From an uncultured Burkholderiales bacterium (GTDB lineage Bacteria; Pseudomonadota; Gammaproteobacteria; Burkholderiales; Burkholderiaceae_C), in the NCBI GenBank assembly GCA_903828695.1, contig CAIKNE010000099.1, forward strand, positions 1-56,111: a stretch of DNA of 56,111 bases, in the 5' to 3' direction. Made by a program: the position numbers and the translations under genes. Every line of letters begins with the position of its first letter. Position 1 is the stretch's first letter. Shown one piece after another: positions 17,289 to 30,105 of this stretch. Under the pieces are notes generated by a model that was not told the origin of the DNA, did not search any database, and worked only from the letters and a program-made list of their open reading frames with translations.

Positions 17289-20200
17289 GTGCGTTTAACT
17301 TCCATCAAAATTTCAGGTTTCAAGTCATTTGCTGAGCCAACCACTTTTATGCTGCCCGGGCAGTTAGTGGGTGTGGTGGGTCCCAACGGCTGCGGTAAGT
17401 CCAACATCATTGACGCTGTGCGTTGGGTGCTTGGTGAGAGCAGGGCCAGTGAGCTCCGCGGTGAGTCAATGCAAGACGTTATTTTCAACGGCACCACAAC
17501 ACGCAAAGCCTCAAGTCGCTCCAGTGTTGAGTTGATCTTTGACAACGCAGATCACCGAGCAGGCGGGCAATGGGCTCAGTATACGGAGATCGCTGTTAAA
17601 CGCGTCTTAACCAGGGATGGGACCAGCAGTTACTATTTGAACAATCAGCCTGTTCGTCGCCGAGATATTCAAGATGTTTTCTTAGGCACGGGTCTTGGGC
17701 CACGCGCCTATGCCATTATTGGGCAGGGCACGATTAGTCGAATCATTGAATCAAAGCCAGAGGAATTGCGTCTGTTTTTGGAGGAGGCAGCTGGTGTATC
17801 TAAATACAAAGAGCGTCGCCGTGAGACAGAAAACCGGCTCGCAGATACCCGTGAGAATCTAGTCCGCGTGGAAGATATTCTGCGTGAGTTGAATGCGAAT
17901 TTGGAAAAGCTTGAAAAACAAGCTGAGGTAGCAAATCACTACAACGCATTGAACGCCGAGGGAACCCTCAAGTTGCATCAACTTTGGTACCTACGCCGCG
18001 CTGAGTCTGATAAGGATCAGGTACAAATCAAGACACAGCATGAGCGTGCCAGCACAGATTTAGAAGCCAAAATCGCAGACCTAAGAAAAATCGAATCTGA
18101 ATTAGAAACGATTCGTCAATCCCACTACTTATCTGGAGATCAACTCAACCAGGCGCAAGGGCTTCTCTACGAGTCTACGGCAGAGGTGGGTCGATTGGAG
18201 GGGGAGATCCGTTTTGTGGTTAGCTCCAAAGAGCGAACACAAGAGCGCATCAAACAACTCAACGAACAACGCGAGCAATGGTCTGAGCAAAAAACGCAGG
18301 CCGAGCAAGAGCTTCAGCAACTCATAGAGTCCGAGTCCACGCAGGTCGAGCAACTCAGTATTTTGGAAGCCCGCTTAGAGGAGGAGCGCGATCACCTGCC
18401 AAGCATAGAGTCAAAGTGGCGCGCTGCGCAAAACGCAGCAGAAGCCCAGAAAACCAAAGTAACTGAAATTCAGCAACATATTCAGGTCCTCGCCGCTGAT
18501 CAGAGAAACCTTGAAGAGCAAGACCGCCAATTCGAGACCCGTGCAGAGCGACTTCAGGGGGAGCTTTCTAATTTGGAGGCTCCTGACCGTGAGCACTTGG
18601 GTAAGCTGGAGTCGGATTTGGCTATAGCAAAAGGAAATTTCGAACAATCCGAGGCTCAAATGCACGAGCTACAAGAGCGCGTGCCTGAGTTGGATCGCTC
18701 TAGAAGCCAAGCGCAGGCTACGAGCAACCAAGAATCAGCAAAGTTGTCCGATCTCAGCGCAAAATTAGATGCGCTCGTATCCTTACAGGCAAAGGTTAAA
18801 ACCGACTCTCGCCTAAAACCCTGGTTGTCCAAACATGGACTAGAGGGTCTAGAGGCACTTTGGGGTCGTGTTCATATTCAAAAGGGTTGGGAGAACGCCC
18901 TTGAGGCCGCGCTTCGGGAGCGCCTGGCCTCGCTGGAGGTCTCTAAGCTGGAGATGGTTGCGTCTTTTGCTAAAGACGCCCCACCGGCAAAGCTATCCTT
19001 TTACGCAAACAGCAAAGCATCCACTGGTCAAGGCGCACAAAAGCGCGATCAACTCATACCGTTGATTGAACTGGTGCAGACACGCGACGCAGACCAGCGA
19101 GCGCTTTTTAGCGAATGGTTACAGGGCGCTTTTACTTGCGACTCACTGGATGAAGCGTTAAAGTTAAGAGTCAGTTTAAACCCCGGTGAAGCAATCTACG
19201 TTGCTGCAGGGCATGCGATAACGGCCAATAGTGTGAGTTTTTATGCGCCTGATAACGAACAAGCCGGGTTGCTCGCGCGTGCACAGGAAATCGAGAACTT
19301 AGAGAAAGAGCTCAAAGCTCAAAAACTAATCAGTGAAGAATCTAAAAATAATTTAGTTCGTCTCGAGATTGATTATAAAAACGCATCTCAACAACTGACT
19401 GAAATTCGCCTACAAGTTACCCAGCTCCAGCAAAAGCTTCATGATATTCAGGTACAAACTCTGAAACTCTCCCAGCAAGCAGAGCAAACACAGCAACGCA
19501 GTGATCAATTGCAAGCGGAGTTATCCGAGATCGCGGGTGCTAGAGAAGCGCTGGGTGAGCGGCGCATCTCTGCTGAGGCACGGTTTGAAGCTTTGGATAT
19601 GGAGTTGTCCGATAACCAAGAACGGTTTGCCAATCTTGAGCAATCGGTCTTGGACGCTGAGAGACAGTTGGAGCAAGCCCGTGAGGCGCTGCGCCAGTCC
19701 GAGAGAATGCACCAAGAGGCCGAGTTTGCGTCAAGGACTTTGATCTCGCGCAAGGCTGAGCTGGAGAGAGTTGGCAAATCGGCTGAAAACCAGCTAGGTA
19801 GTATCCAAGAGGAGCAAGTCCGCTTAAGCCAAGAGCTCGCTCAACTCTCGGATGAGAGTGCTCGTGCTGGACTGCAACAGGCGCTTGAGTTAAAGTTAGA
19901 GCGTGAGCAAGACCTTGCCAATAAGCGCAGTGAATATGACGGTTTAACTTCAAGCCTAAGAACGACAGATGAGAGCCGCTTACAACGCGAAAGAGAGCTT
20001 GAGCCTTTAAGACAAAAAATCACTGATCTTCAGCTGAAGGAGCAAGCAGCGCGCATCGGGTTCGAGCAGTTCGATGAACAACTTAAACAGGCACAAGTGA
20101 ACCTTGAGCAAATTAGTGCATCCATTGATGAGGGAAATGTGCAGTTAACGGGATTGCAATCGTCTATTGATAAGATTCAACGCGAGATCACAGCTCTTGG

Positions 20201-20813
20201 CGCGGTCAATTTGGCGGCCCTTGAAGAACTGAGTACCTCCAAAGAACGCAAAATGTTCTTGGACTCCCAGTCTGCTGATTTGAACGAGGCGATGAACACT
20301 CTGGAGATGGCGATTAAGAAAATTGACGGCGAGACCAGGGAGTTATTGGGTGGAACCTTTAAAACGGTCAATGAGCACTTTGGACGCATGTTCCCCGAGC
20401 TCTTCGGTGGGGGGAACGCCAAGTTGGTGATGACGGGTGAGGAGATACTGGACTCTGGGGTCCAGGTGATGGCGCAGCCACCGGGTAAGAAAAACCAGAC
20501 TATTCATCTCTTATCGGGTGGTGAGAAGGCGTTGACTGCCATTGCACTGGTTTTTGCGATCTTCCAGTTAAACCCCGCACCCTTTTGTTTACTCGATGAG
20601 GTGGACGCGCCCCTGGACGATGCAAACACTGAGCGTTACGCCAAACTCGTTAGATCAATGTCCAAAGAAACTCAGTTTCTATTCATCTCACACAACAAAA
20701 TTGCGATGGAGATGGCAGAGCAACTCATCGGAGTCACAATGCAGGAGCAAGGTGTCTCAAGGATCGTTGCTGTGGACATGGAGGCTGCGGTCTCCCTGGC
20801 TGAGACGGTATGA
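17289..20813 (+). CDS. smc: Chromosome segregation protein SMC
   Basis: Structural maintenance of chromosomes ATPase that, with ScpA/ScpB, compacts and segregates DNA. N-terminal head with Walker A GPNGCGKSN (31-39) and the R-loop/Q-loop region (RWVLGESRASELRGESMQD). Then long coiled coils (about 170-500 and 650-990), the hinge around 510-640 (LEALWGRVHIQKGWENALEA), and the C-terminal head with LSGGEKALTAIALVF and Walker B FCLLDEVDAPLDDAN. The 1174-aa length is standard. It starts at GTG 17289, giving MRLTSIKISGFKSFAEP, the conserved SMC N-terminus. First gene of smc-zipA-ligA-def. Confidence 0.97.
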   Translation: MRLTSIKISGFKSFAEPTTFMLPGQLVGVVGPNGCGKSNIIDAVRWVLGESRASELRGESMQDVIFNGTTTRKASSRSSVELIFDNADHRAGGQWAQYTEIAVKRVLTRDGTSSYYLNNQPVRRRDIQDVFLGTGLGPRAYAIIGQGTISRIIESKPEELRLFLEEAAGVSKYKERRRETENRLADTRENLVRVEDILRELNANLEKLEKQAEVANHYNALNAEGTLKLHQLWYLRRAESDKDQVQIKTQHERASTDLEAKIADLRKIESELETIRQSHYLSGDQLNQAQGLLYESTAEVGRLEGEIRFVVSSKERTQERIKQLNEQREQWSEQKTQAEQELQQLIESESTQVEQLSILEARLEEERDHLPSIESKWRAAQNAAEAQKTKVTEIQQHIQVLAADQRNLEEQDRQFETRAERLQGELSNLEAPDREHLGKLESDLAIAKGNFEQSEAQMHELQERVPELDRSRSQAQATSNQESAKLSDLSAKLDALVSLQAKVKTDSRLKPWLSKHGLEGLEALWGRVHIQKGWENALEAALRERLASLEVSKLEMVASFAKDAPPAKLSFYANSKASTGQGAQKRDQLIPLIELVQTRDADQRALFSEWLQGAFTCDSLDEALKLRVSLNPGEAIYVAAGHAITANSVSFYAPDNEQAGLLARAQEIENLEKELKAQKLISEESKNNLVRLEIDYKNASQQLTEIRLQVTQLQQKLHDIQVQTLKLSQQAEQTQQRSDQLQAELSEIAGAREALGERRISAEARFEALDMELSDNQERFANLEQSVLDAERQLEQAREALRQSERMHQEAEFASRTLISRKAELERVGKSAENQLGSIQEEQVRLSQELAQLSDESARAGLQQALELKLEREQDLANKRSEYDGLTSSLRTTDESRLQRERELEPLRQKITDLQLKEQAARIGFEQFDEQLKQAQVNLEQISASIDEGNVQLTGLQSSIDKIQREITALGAVNLAALEELSTSKERKMFLDSQSADLNEAMNTLEMAIKKIDGETRELLGGTFKTVNEHFGRMFPELFGGGNAKLVMTGEEILDSGVQVMAQPPGKKNQTIHLLSGGEKALTAIALVFAIFQLNPAPFCLLDEVDAPLDDANTERYAKLVRSMSKETQFLFISHNKIAMEMAEQLIGVTMQEQGVSRIVAVDMEAAVSLAETV

Positions 20814-20852
20814 CAATCAATCACATTTTGACACCAGGGGTGCATTGAAAAA

Positions 20853-24135
<3,283 letters not shown>

Positions 24136-24157
24136 ATTTTTATAACCAAGTTTATAT

Positions 24158-24697
24158 ATGACAGCCAAAGAAATCTTAAAAATGGGAGATCCAAGACTCT
24201 TGAGGGTCGCCCAAATGGTTGAGGAATTTGACACGCCTGAGCTGCATAATTTATTGAAAGATATGCAAGCCACGATGAAGCACGCCCAAGGTGTTGGACT
24301 AGCAGCCCCACAAATCGGCGTTAACTTACAGGTGGTCATGTTTGGCACGGGTGAGCACAATCCCAGATATCCCGACGAGGCCCCAGTTGCTAAAACTGTT
24401 CTCATCAACCCGGTCATAACCCCTTTGTCAGAAGACACCGAGGAGGGGTGGGAGGGGTGCTTGTCTGTCCCGGGGCTAAGAGGGAAGGTTCCACGCTGGA
24501 AGTCCATTCATTACAAGGGCTATGATGAACGGGGAGTCTTAATTGAGTGCGAGGCCAAGGGTTTTCACGCTCGGATGGTGCAACATGAGTGTGATCATTT
24601 GTGGGGTATTTTGTATCCCATGCGCATCAAGGACTTTACGCAGTTTGGGTACACGCAGGTTCTATTCCCTGACCTGAGTGATACCTCTGAAGATTAA
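24158..24697 (+). CDS. def: Peptide deformylase
   Basis: Fe2+/metal hydrolase that removes formyl from nascent N-formyl-Met proteins. All three motifs are intact: [10 protein letters not shown] (45-54), EGCLSVPG with metal ligand Cys101, and QHECDHLWG with His143, Glu144 and His147. The N-terminus [15 protein letters not shown] and length of 179 aa are standard for the type I/II enzyme of this order. It lies 22 bp after ligA and is probably co-transcribed. def is usually paired with fmt, which is absent here, so this may be one of two copies in the genome. Confidence 0.94.
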   Translation: MTAKEILKMGDPRLLRVAQMVEEFDTPELHNLLKDMQATMKHAQGVGLAAPQIGVNLQVVMFGTGEHNPRYPDEAPVAKTVLINPVITPLSEDTEEGWEGCLSVPGLRGKVPRWKSIHYKGYDERGVLIECEAKGFHARMVQHECDHLWGILYPMRIKDFTQFGYTQVLFPDLSDTSED

Positions 24698-24795
24698 GGC
24701 GTGAGAGGGATTGATTGGGTTAAAAGAAACCTAATTTGTGATGGTGAGATCGAGCAATTTTTTGCCCGTGACTGCAAGGCAATCCATTGGCCTCA

Positions 24796-25827
24796 TCAAT
24801 CCGCTTTGATATCAAGGGACTTCAAGAGTTTTTGGTATTTGTTGATCTCAGCGCCTAAAAATAATTTGAATTCAGCAGGCGTGTTGGGTCCCTCGGTTTG
24901 AAGGCCCTTAGCTTCTAAGGTCTTTTTAACGCTTGGGTCTGCCATCGCTTGTTTAATCGCCTTGTCAATTTGTGAAACCAAAGTTGGACTCATATCCTTT
25001 GGACCCATTACAGAATACCAATTTGCAACATCAATGTTATTCAAACCGACTTCGTTAAAGGTTGGCGTGTTGGGTAATAAAGCTAAACGTTTGGGCGTGG
25101 AAATGGCTAGCGCTTTGAGGTTGCCCTTTCTAACTTGCTCGATGACGGGTGGGAGCGTATCAAAATTCATCGTAATTTGATTGGCTAACAAATCTATGAT
25201 GGCCTGACCACTACCTTTATAGGGGACGTGATTTAAACTAACTCCAGTCATTTGTGCGAAAAATGCACCAGTTATATGCTGAGTACTGCCAATCCCAGAT
25301 GAACCGTAGGAGAGTGCACCGGGTTGCGATTTAGCCATAGCAATCAAATCCGCAACGGAGTTCACGGGCAGGGCGGAGTTAACTACTAATACGTTAGGAA
25401 CATACCCCAAATAAGTTATCGGTGAAAAATCAGTTGCTGGGTTGTACGGGACTTTTGAAAATACAAAGGGTGCGATTGCGTTCGAGTTCACATGTCCCAT
25501 TAGGAGCGTATAACCGTCAGCAGCAGATTTGGAGACGTAATCTGCAGCAATCGTGCCAGACGCACCGGTCTTATTTTCAACAATGATGGTTTGCCCCAAA
25601 ATCTCACTCATTTTTGGAGAGAGCGCCCTGGCGACTATATCAGTTCCCCCGCCTGGCGCAAGACCCACGATGAGCCTAATGGGTTTGTTGGGCCAGTTGG
25701 TAGATGCACCAGTGGGTGCGTTTGCAGGGGTTGTAGGGGGGGCGTTTTGCGCAAATGAGGGCGCAGTAAGAACACAAATACTCGCCAAGAATGTAGCCGC
25801 AATAGCTCTTAAATGAAGTCCAATCAT
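24796..25827 (-). CDS. Bug-family tripartite tricarboxylate transporter substrate-binding protein
   Basis: Second periplasmic TctC/Bug binding protein of the window, 343 aa. Signal peptide residues 1-27 (to PSFAQ), then an Ala/Pro/Thr linker and the family start WPNKPIRLIVGLAPGGGTD, VENKTGASGTIA, YTLLMGH, and LSYGSSGIGSTQHITG, close in layout to the protein at 304 but clearly a different paralogue. GGGGAG 7-8 nt upstream of ATG 25827 supports the start. No transporter subunits are adjacent. The ligand is unknown. Convergent with def. Confidence 0.93.
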   Translation of the reverse strand: MIGLHLRAIAATFLASICVLTAPSFAQNAPPTTPANAPTGASTNWPNKPIRLIVGLAPGGGTDIVARALSPKMSEILGQTIIVENKTGASGTIAADYVSKSAADGYTLLMGHVNSNAIAPFVFSKVPYNPATDFSPITYLGYVPNVLVVNSALPVNSVADLIAMAKSQPGALSYGSSGIGSTQHITGAFFAQMTGVSLNHVPYKGSGQAIIDLLANQITMNFDTLPPVIEQVRKGNLKALAISTPKRLALLPNTPTFNEVGLNNIDVANWYSVMGPKDMSPTLVSQIDKAIKQAMADPSVKKTLEAKGLQTEGPNTPAEFKLFLGAEINKYQKLLKSLDIKAD

Positions 25828-25950
25828 GAGTTCACTCCCCTCTTAGTTTTGCTAGGCGTTAGCAAGTGTGTTTACAGAACTGAATCTTAAGGGCTTAAGT
25901 GCCCAGGGCGACTTGAGCGCGGTGAATGAAGTTCAAAAGTCGTTATTGAA

Positions 25951-26268
25951 CTAGCGAACCCGTCCGTAGCATTCGGCAACTCTTTGGCTGTTTAACCAAG
26001 AACTCGTTGATGCTTTTGGGCCGTGATCTAGAGGTGGGTGCAACGCTTTAGCAGAACAGTTATCTGCGTTTGCTACATAGGTCCTCTCATTCACGTCAGA
26101 CTTGGTGGTATTAAAGGACTTGACCTCAGTGGATCGGCCTTCATTATTCGAGTTGATTTTAGAGGACTGAGCAAGCGCTGGAGTGGACAAACCAATCGCT
26201 GATAAAAGTACCGCATAAAGACAAACTTGTGTCTTGAATTTCATAAGTGCGAAGGTTTGTAGTCTCAT
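25951..26268 (-). CDS. Small secreted protein, hypothetical
   Basis: 105-aa protein with a clear Sec signal peptide (MKFKTQVCLYAVLLSAIGL and a TPALAQ cleavage region) and a polar mature part with two Cys (NCSAKAL and VAECYGRV) that could form a disulfide. Two starts are possible: ATG 26268, or ATG 26244, which gives a more usual signal peptide of about 26 residues; neither has a strong ribosome site. No known family recognised. It lies between the Bug gene and glnD on the same strand. Confidence 0.6.
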   Translation of the reverse strand: MRLQTFALMKFKTQVCLYAVLLSAIGLSTPALAQSSKINSNNEGRSTEVKSFNTTKSDVNERTYVANADNCSAKALHPPLDHGPKASTSSWLNSQRVAECYGRVR

Positions 26269-26372
26269 ATTTTAGTTACTTCCAAGCGTTAATCGTTAAG
26301 TCATCCATGCGGTCTTGTTGACTCGTCAAGTTCAAGCTTAAACTCAATTGTAATGGCATCGGGTTCAGGGCG

Positions 26373-29006
26373 TTAAGTAGAGGCCGCCTCTAAAAGCTCT
26401 GTTTCCATATCTAATTGTGATTTATTTTGTTGCAGTGCAGAGCCCTCAATCAAGAAAATATCTTCCACTCTTTCACCGAGAGTGGTAATTTTTGCAAGTT
26501 TTAAATTTATTTGGTGTTTTGCCAATATCCTGGCAATGGTGAAAAGTAAACCCGCTTTATCGCTTGCGGATACGCTTAAAACCCAGTGCTGAGCGCGCTC
26601 ATCAGGCAGGAGAGTTACCCTAGGCGTGACTGGGAAATGCTTAACGCGCCTTGATAAGCGCCCCTTGCTTGGAGACGGGAGCGGCGCCTCAAGTTCAATC
26701 GTTTTGGTTAAACCTTGCTCAACCGTGGACACCAGTTCCCTGTAATGGGTGACAGAGTCAGATGTGACCACTTGGAATGTATCTAAAGCATAACCGTTCT
26801 TGGCTGTGTGAATCTTTGCATCCAAGATGCTGAACTGGGCTTGGTCAAAGAAGCCGCAAATCCTGGCAAATAAATCGGGCTGATCAGGCGTGTAGACCAT
26901 CACCTGCAAACCCTCCCCTAAAGGGGAGAGTCTGGCACGAACCGTCACACCCACCGTTGTGTTTTTGAGCTTCGCACCCATTAAGCCGCGCATAATTTGA
27001 CGGGTGTGCCAAGCAATCTCGGCTGCCTCGTGACGCATGAAATAGCTGACATCCAGGGTCTCCCAAAGATCCTTGTGAGCCTCAGGTGGAAGGGCGTATA
27101 GCGACAGCATGTGAAGTGCCTCTCGCTTTGAGGCCTCAACAACGGCGTCAGGGTCGGGTGCACTCCCGCCTAGCGCCTTCACTGTGATTTTGTAAAGGTC
27201 CTCCAGCAGTTTGCCTTTCCATGCATTCCAGACTTTAGGACTTGTACCTCGAATATCGGCAACCGTTAACAAATAAAGAGCCGTTAAGTTTCGCTCTTTA
27301 CCCACGCGTTTGGCAAAATCTTGTATTACTTGGGGGTCACTTAAATCGGATTTCTGAGCAATTCGGCTCATGGTCAAGTGCTCATTGACCAAAAATACAA
27401 TTAAATCTGTATCGTCTTTATCGATGCTGTGTGCTTTGCAAAAACTTCTGGCCTCCACTGCCCCTAACTCAGAGTGGTCACCACCGCGACCTTTGGCTAT
27501 GTCGTGATAAAGAGCTGCTGCGTAGAGAATCCAAGGCTTGTCCCAGCCCGCCGCCAATTGAGAGCAGGTTGGGTATTCGTGGGCATGCTCAGGGATAAAG
27601 AAACGACGCACGTTCCTGAGTACCATCAGTATATGCTGGTCTACTGTGTAGACATGAAACAAGTCATGCTGCATCTGACCCACAATGCGCCTAAAGGACC
27701 AAATGTAGCGTCCCAAAACTGAGGTTTGGTTCATCAACCGGATCGCGTGCGTAATGCCCTCTGGTTGCGTTAATATCTTCATGAACGTGTCGCGATTAAC
27801 GGGGTCGTGTCTGAATTTGGCATTCATCAAACTACGGGCTTTAAAGAGCGCGCGAAGAGTCTTTGCAGATAAACCTCGAATGCCAGGTTCCGTTTCGTAG
27901 ATCAAAAATGTTCTCAAAATTTGATGAGGATCGTTGCTGTAAACATCATCGTCAAGGATTTCCAACATCCCCGCTTTGTCCGCAAAATAGGCGTCAATGG
28001 GCTTGGGGACGAAGGAGCTGTCTTCACTCAGAAGTCGCTCCTCAATGTTGAGCAGTAAGATTTGGTTGAGCTGAGTGACTGCTTTTGCCGCCCAGTAGTA
28101 GCGTTTCATCAGGTCCTCACTCGCAGAGCGGGCGTGAGCGGGAATATCCTCTTCTTTGGGGTGGCCCAGGTGAAGGTTTTCAGCTACTTTGCTTTGAAGG
28201 TCAAACACCAACCGGTCCTCACGCCTGCGAGCAGCAAGGTGGAGTCTAAAGCGAATCAAAAACAGTAAAGACTCATTGCGTTTAATTTGTCTGGATTCAA
28301 GCGATGTTGCGATACCGGCTGTTGCAATTTCGTCCCAATTAACCCCAAATCCACTTGCATTAGACAGCCACAAGATGAGCTGCAAATCCCTCAACCCCCC
28401 GGGAGACTCTTTGCAATTGGGCTCAAGGGAGTAGGGAGTGTTTTCAAACTTGTTATGCCGTTGGCGCATCTCGAACAATTTGTTCTTGTAAAAAGCTTTG
28501 GCATCCAGGTTTGATCTGAATTCAGTGTAAAACTCTTGATAGAGATTTTTGTCCCCCGTCAAAAACCTGCACTCAAGGAGAGCCGTTTGTATTGTTACGT
28601 CCTTTAAAGACTCATCGATACATTCGTTTAAATTTCTGACACTAGAGCCTATCTCTAAGCCAGTGTCCCAACATGCACCAATAAAGTGTTCTAACTTGCG
28701 CTTTAGTTCAGGATTTAATTCAAGATCGAAGTTGCGGGGCAAAAGCAGTAAAACGTCAACGTCCGAGAACGGGAAAAGCTCCGCCCGTCCAAACCCTCCA
28801 ACTGCAACGAGTGCAAAAGGTAGCGCACCGGACAATCCAAATTGAGTGTTCCACAATTCAACCAGAGTCTGATCGGTTAAATCACTGAGTTGTTTGAGAT
28901 ACCGCGGTATCTTGCGGGCAGATTGAATATGAAGTGGTGCATCCCATTCATTCAAAAGGTCCGCTTTTTTTTGTTTAAAGGTGAGGTTTTTGAGCGAATT
29001 AGGCAT
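26373..29006 (-). CDS. glnD: Bifunctional PII uridylyltransferase/uridylyl-removing enzyme
   Basis: Glutamine sensor that uridylylates and deuridylylates PII proteins. Nucleotidyltransferase domain at about residues 60-200 with GGFGRAELFPFSDVDVLLL (G-G...D-x-D), a central helical region, an HD hydrolase domain with YHDIAKGRGGDHSELG, and two C-terminal ACT domains (VRARLSPLGEGLQVMVYTP; LSVSASDKAGLLFTIARIL) that bind glutamine. 877 aa is typical. It starts 29 bp after the map stop, so map-glnD are probably co-transcribed. Confidence 0.96.
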   Translation of the reverse strand: MPNSLKNLTFKQKKADLLNEWDAPLHIQSARKIPRYLKQLSDLTDQTLVELWNTQFGLSGALPFALVAVGGFGRAELFPFSDVDVLLLLPRNFDLELNPELKRKLEHFIGACWDTGLEIGSSVRNLNECIDESLKDVTIQTALLECRFLTGDKNLYQEFYTEFRSNLDAKAFYKNKLFEMRQRHNKFENTPYSLEPNCKESPGGLRDLQLILWLSNASGFGVNWDEIATAGIATSLESRQIKRNESLLFLIRFRLHLAARRREDRLVFDLQSKVAENLHLGHPKEEDIPAHARSASEDLMKRYYWAAKAVTQLNQILLLNIEERLLSEDSSFVPKPIDAYFADKAGMLEILDDDVYSNDPHQILRTFLIYETEPGIRGLSAKTLRALFKARSLMNAKFRHDPVNRDTFMKILTQPEGITHAIRLMNQTSVLGRYIWSFRRIVGQMQHDLFHVYTVDQHILMVLRNVRRFFIPEHAHEYPTCSQLAAGWDKPWILYAAALYHDIAKGRGGDHSELGAVEARSFCKAHSIDKDDTDLIVFLVNEHLTMSRIAQKSDLSDPQVIQDFAKRVGKERNLTALYLLTVADIRGTSPKVWNAWKGKLLEDLYKITVKALGGSAPDPDAVVEASKREALHMLSLYALPPEAHKDLWETLDVSYFMRHEAAEIAWHTRQIMRGLMGAKLKNTTVGVTVRARLSPLGEGLQVMVYTPDQPDLFARICGFFDQAQFSILDAKIHTAKNGYALDTFQVVTSDSVTHYRELVSTVEQGLTKTIELEAPLPSPSKGRLSRRVKHFPVTPRVTLLPDERAQHWVLSVSASDKAGLLFTIARILAKHQINLKLAKITTLGERVEDIFLIEGSALQQNKSQLDMETELLEAAST

Positions 29007-29035
29007 CGAATGGATTACCGAGTTAGGGAGTCATT

Positions 29036-29848
29036 TCAGCAAACGGAGGTTGACACAAAGTCGGGTAAGGGGGGGCTGCCCGCAGAGAGTGTTAAAACCT
29101 CATAGCCAGTTTGTGTCACCAAAACCGTATGTTCCCACTGAGCAGATAGGGAGTGGTCGCGCGTCACGATAGTCCAGCCGTCTCCAAGCTCTTTGATGTC
29201 ACGTTTACCCGCGTTGATCATAGGCTCAATGGTGAAGGTCATGCCCGGCTTTAACTCCTCCATAGTGCCGGGCTTGCCGTAATGCAGGACCTGTGGCTCT
29301 TCGTGGAAGACTTTGCCAATCCCGTGTCCGCAAAATTCACGAACAATGGAGCAACCCAAGCCTTCAGCAAATTTTTGAATCGAATACCCGATGTCCCCAA
29401 GCCTCGCGCCTGGCTTGACTTGAACAATGCCGTGCCACATCGCATCGTAGGTAATTTGACACAGTCGCTTGGCAGCAATGGAGGACTCACCAACCAGAAA
29501 CATTCTGCTGGTGTCACCGTGCCAACCGTTTTTAATCACGGTGATATCGATATTCACAATGTCGCCCTTCTTTAGCGCTTTATCATTGGGTATACCGTGA
29601 CAAACTTGATGATTGATTGAGGTGCAAATTGATTTTGGATAGGGCTTGTAGCCCGCAGGGGTGTAGTTCAAAGGCGCTGGTATGGCCTGTTGAACACCGG
29701 TGATGTAATCGTGGGCGAGTTGATCGAGTTGGTTGGTCGTAACTCCCGAGGTGACGTGTGGTGCCAAGTAATCAAGCACCTCAGAGGCGAGTCTCCCTGC
29801 CAGGCGCATTCCTTCAATATCGTCTTTGTTTTTAATGGAAATAGTCAT
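29036..29848 (-). CDS. map: Methionine aminopeptidase, type I
   Basis: Removes initiator Met from nascent proteins. The pita-bread fold is evident: HHQVCHGIP-like substrate His (NHQVCHGIPND), metal ligands Asp in VNIDITV and GDTSRMF, His in CGHGIGKVFHEEP, Glu in TIEPMIN and the last Glu in QWEHTVLVT. Length 270 aa is normal. It is upstream of glnD on the same strand. In many Burkholderiales map is divergent from rpsB; here the divergent neighbour is purL. Confidence 0.96.
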   Translation of the reverse strand: MTISIKNKDDIEGMRLAGRLASEVLDYLAPHVTSGVTTNQLDQLAHDYITGVQQAIPAPLNYTPAGYKPYPKSICTSINHQVCHGIPNDKALKKGDIVNIDITVIKNGWHGDTSRMFLVGESSIAAKRLCQITYDAMWHGIVQVKPGARLGDIGYSIQKFAEGLGCSIVREFCGHGIGKVFHEEPQVLHYGKPGTMEELKPGMTFTIEPMINAGKRDIKELGDGWTIVTRDHSLSAQWEHTVLVTQTGYEVLTLSAGSPPLPDFVSTSVC

Positions 29849-30105
29849 TTGTGTATTATCTCAGGAAACATGGTCTTCCCCTCCGCTAAAATGGTCATTT
29901 TTGGATGACCCTTGTGTGCTGAAAATATCCACTTAATCCTATTTTTGAAAGGCGTTTTGTCCTGACAGAAATGGTTTAAATGCAAATATTTTCAAAAACA
30001 CTATTCTGCGTTGTCTCTCCTGCGGAATAGCCGATTTAAGTCACCCAACTTGTTCTTAGCTGTTCTTTCGCACTCATTTTTTCCACTAGCTTAAAAAGAT
30101 CCCCA
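29849..30105. other. Divergent intergenic region between map and purL
   Basis: 257 bp with both sets of promoter and leader sequences expected. I see no ORF. I could not identify a PurR-type operator (paired A-G-C-A-A half sites) or a purine riboswitch core by eye. Confidence 0.4.

Noticed and set aside
19540-19953. Minus-strand 137-aa frame opposite smc
   Set aside because: Antisense shadow of the SMC coiled coil, no start signal or motif.
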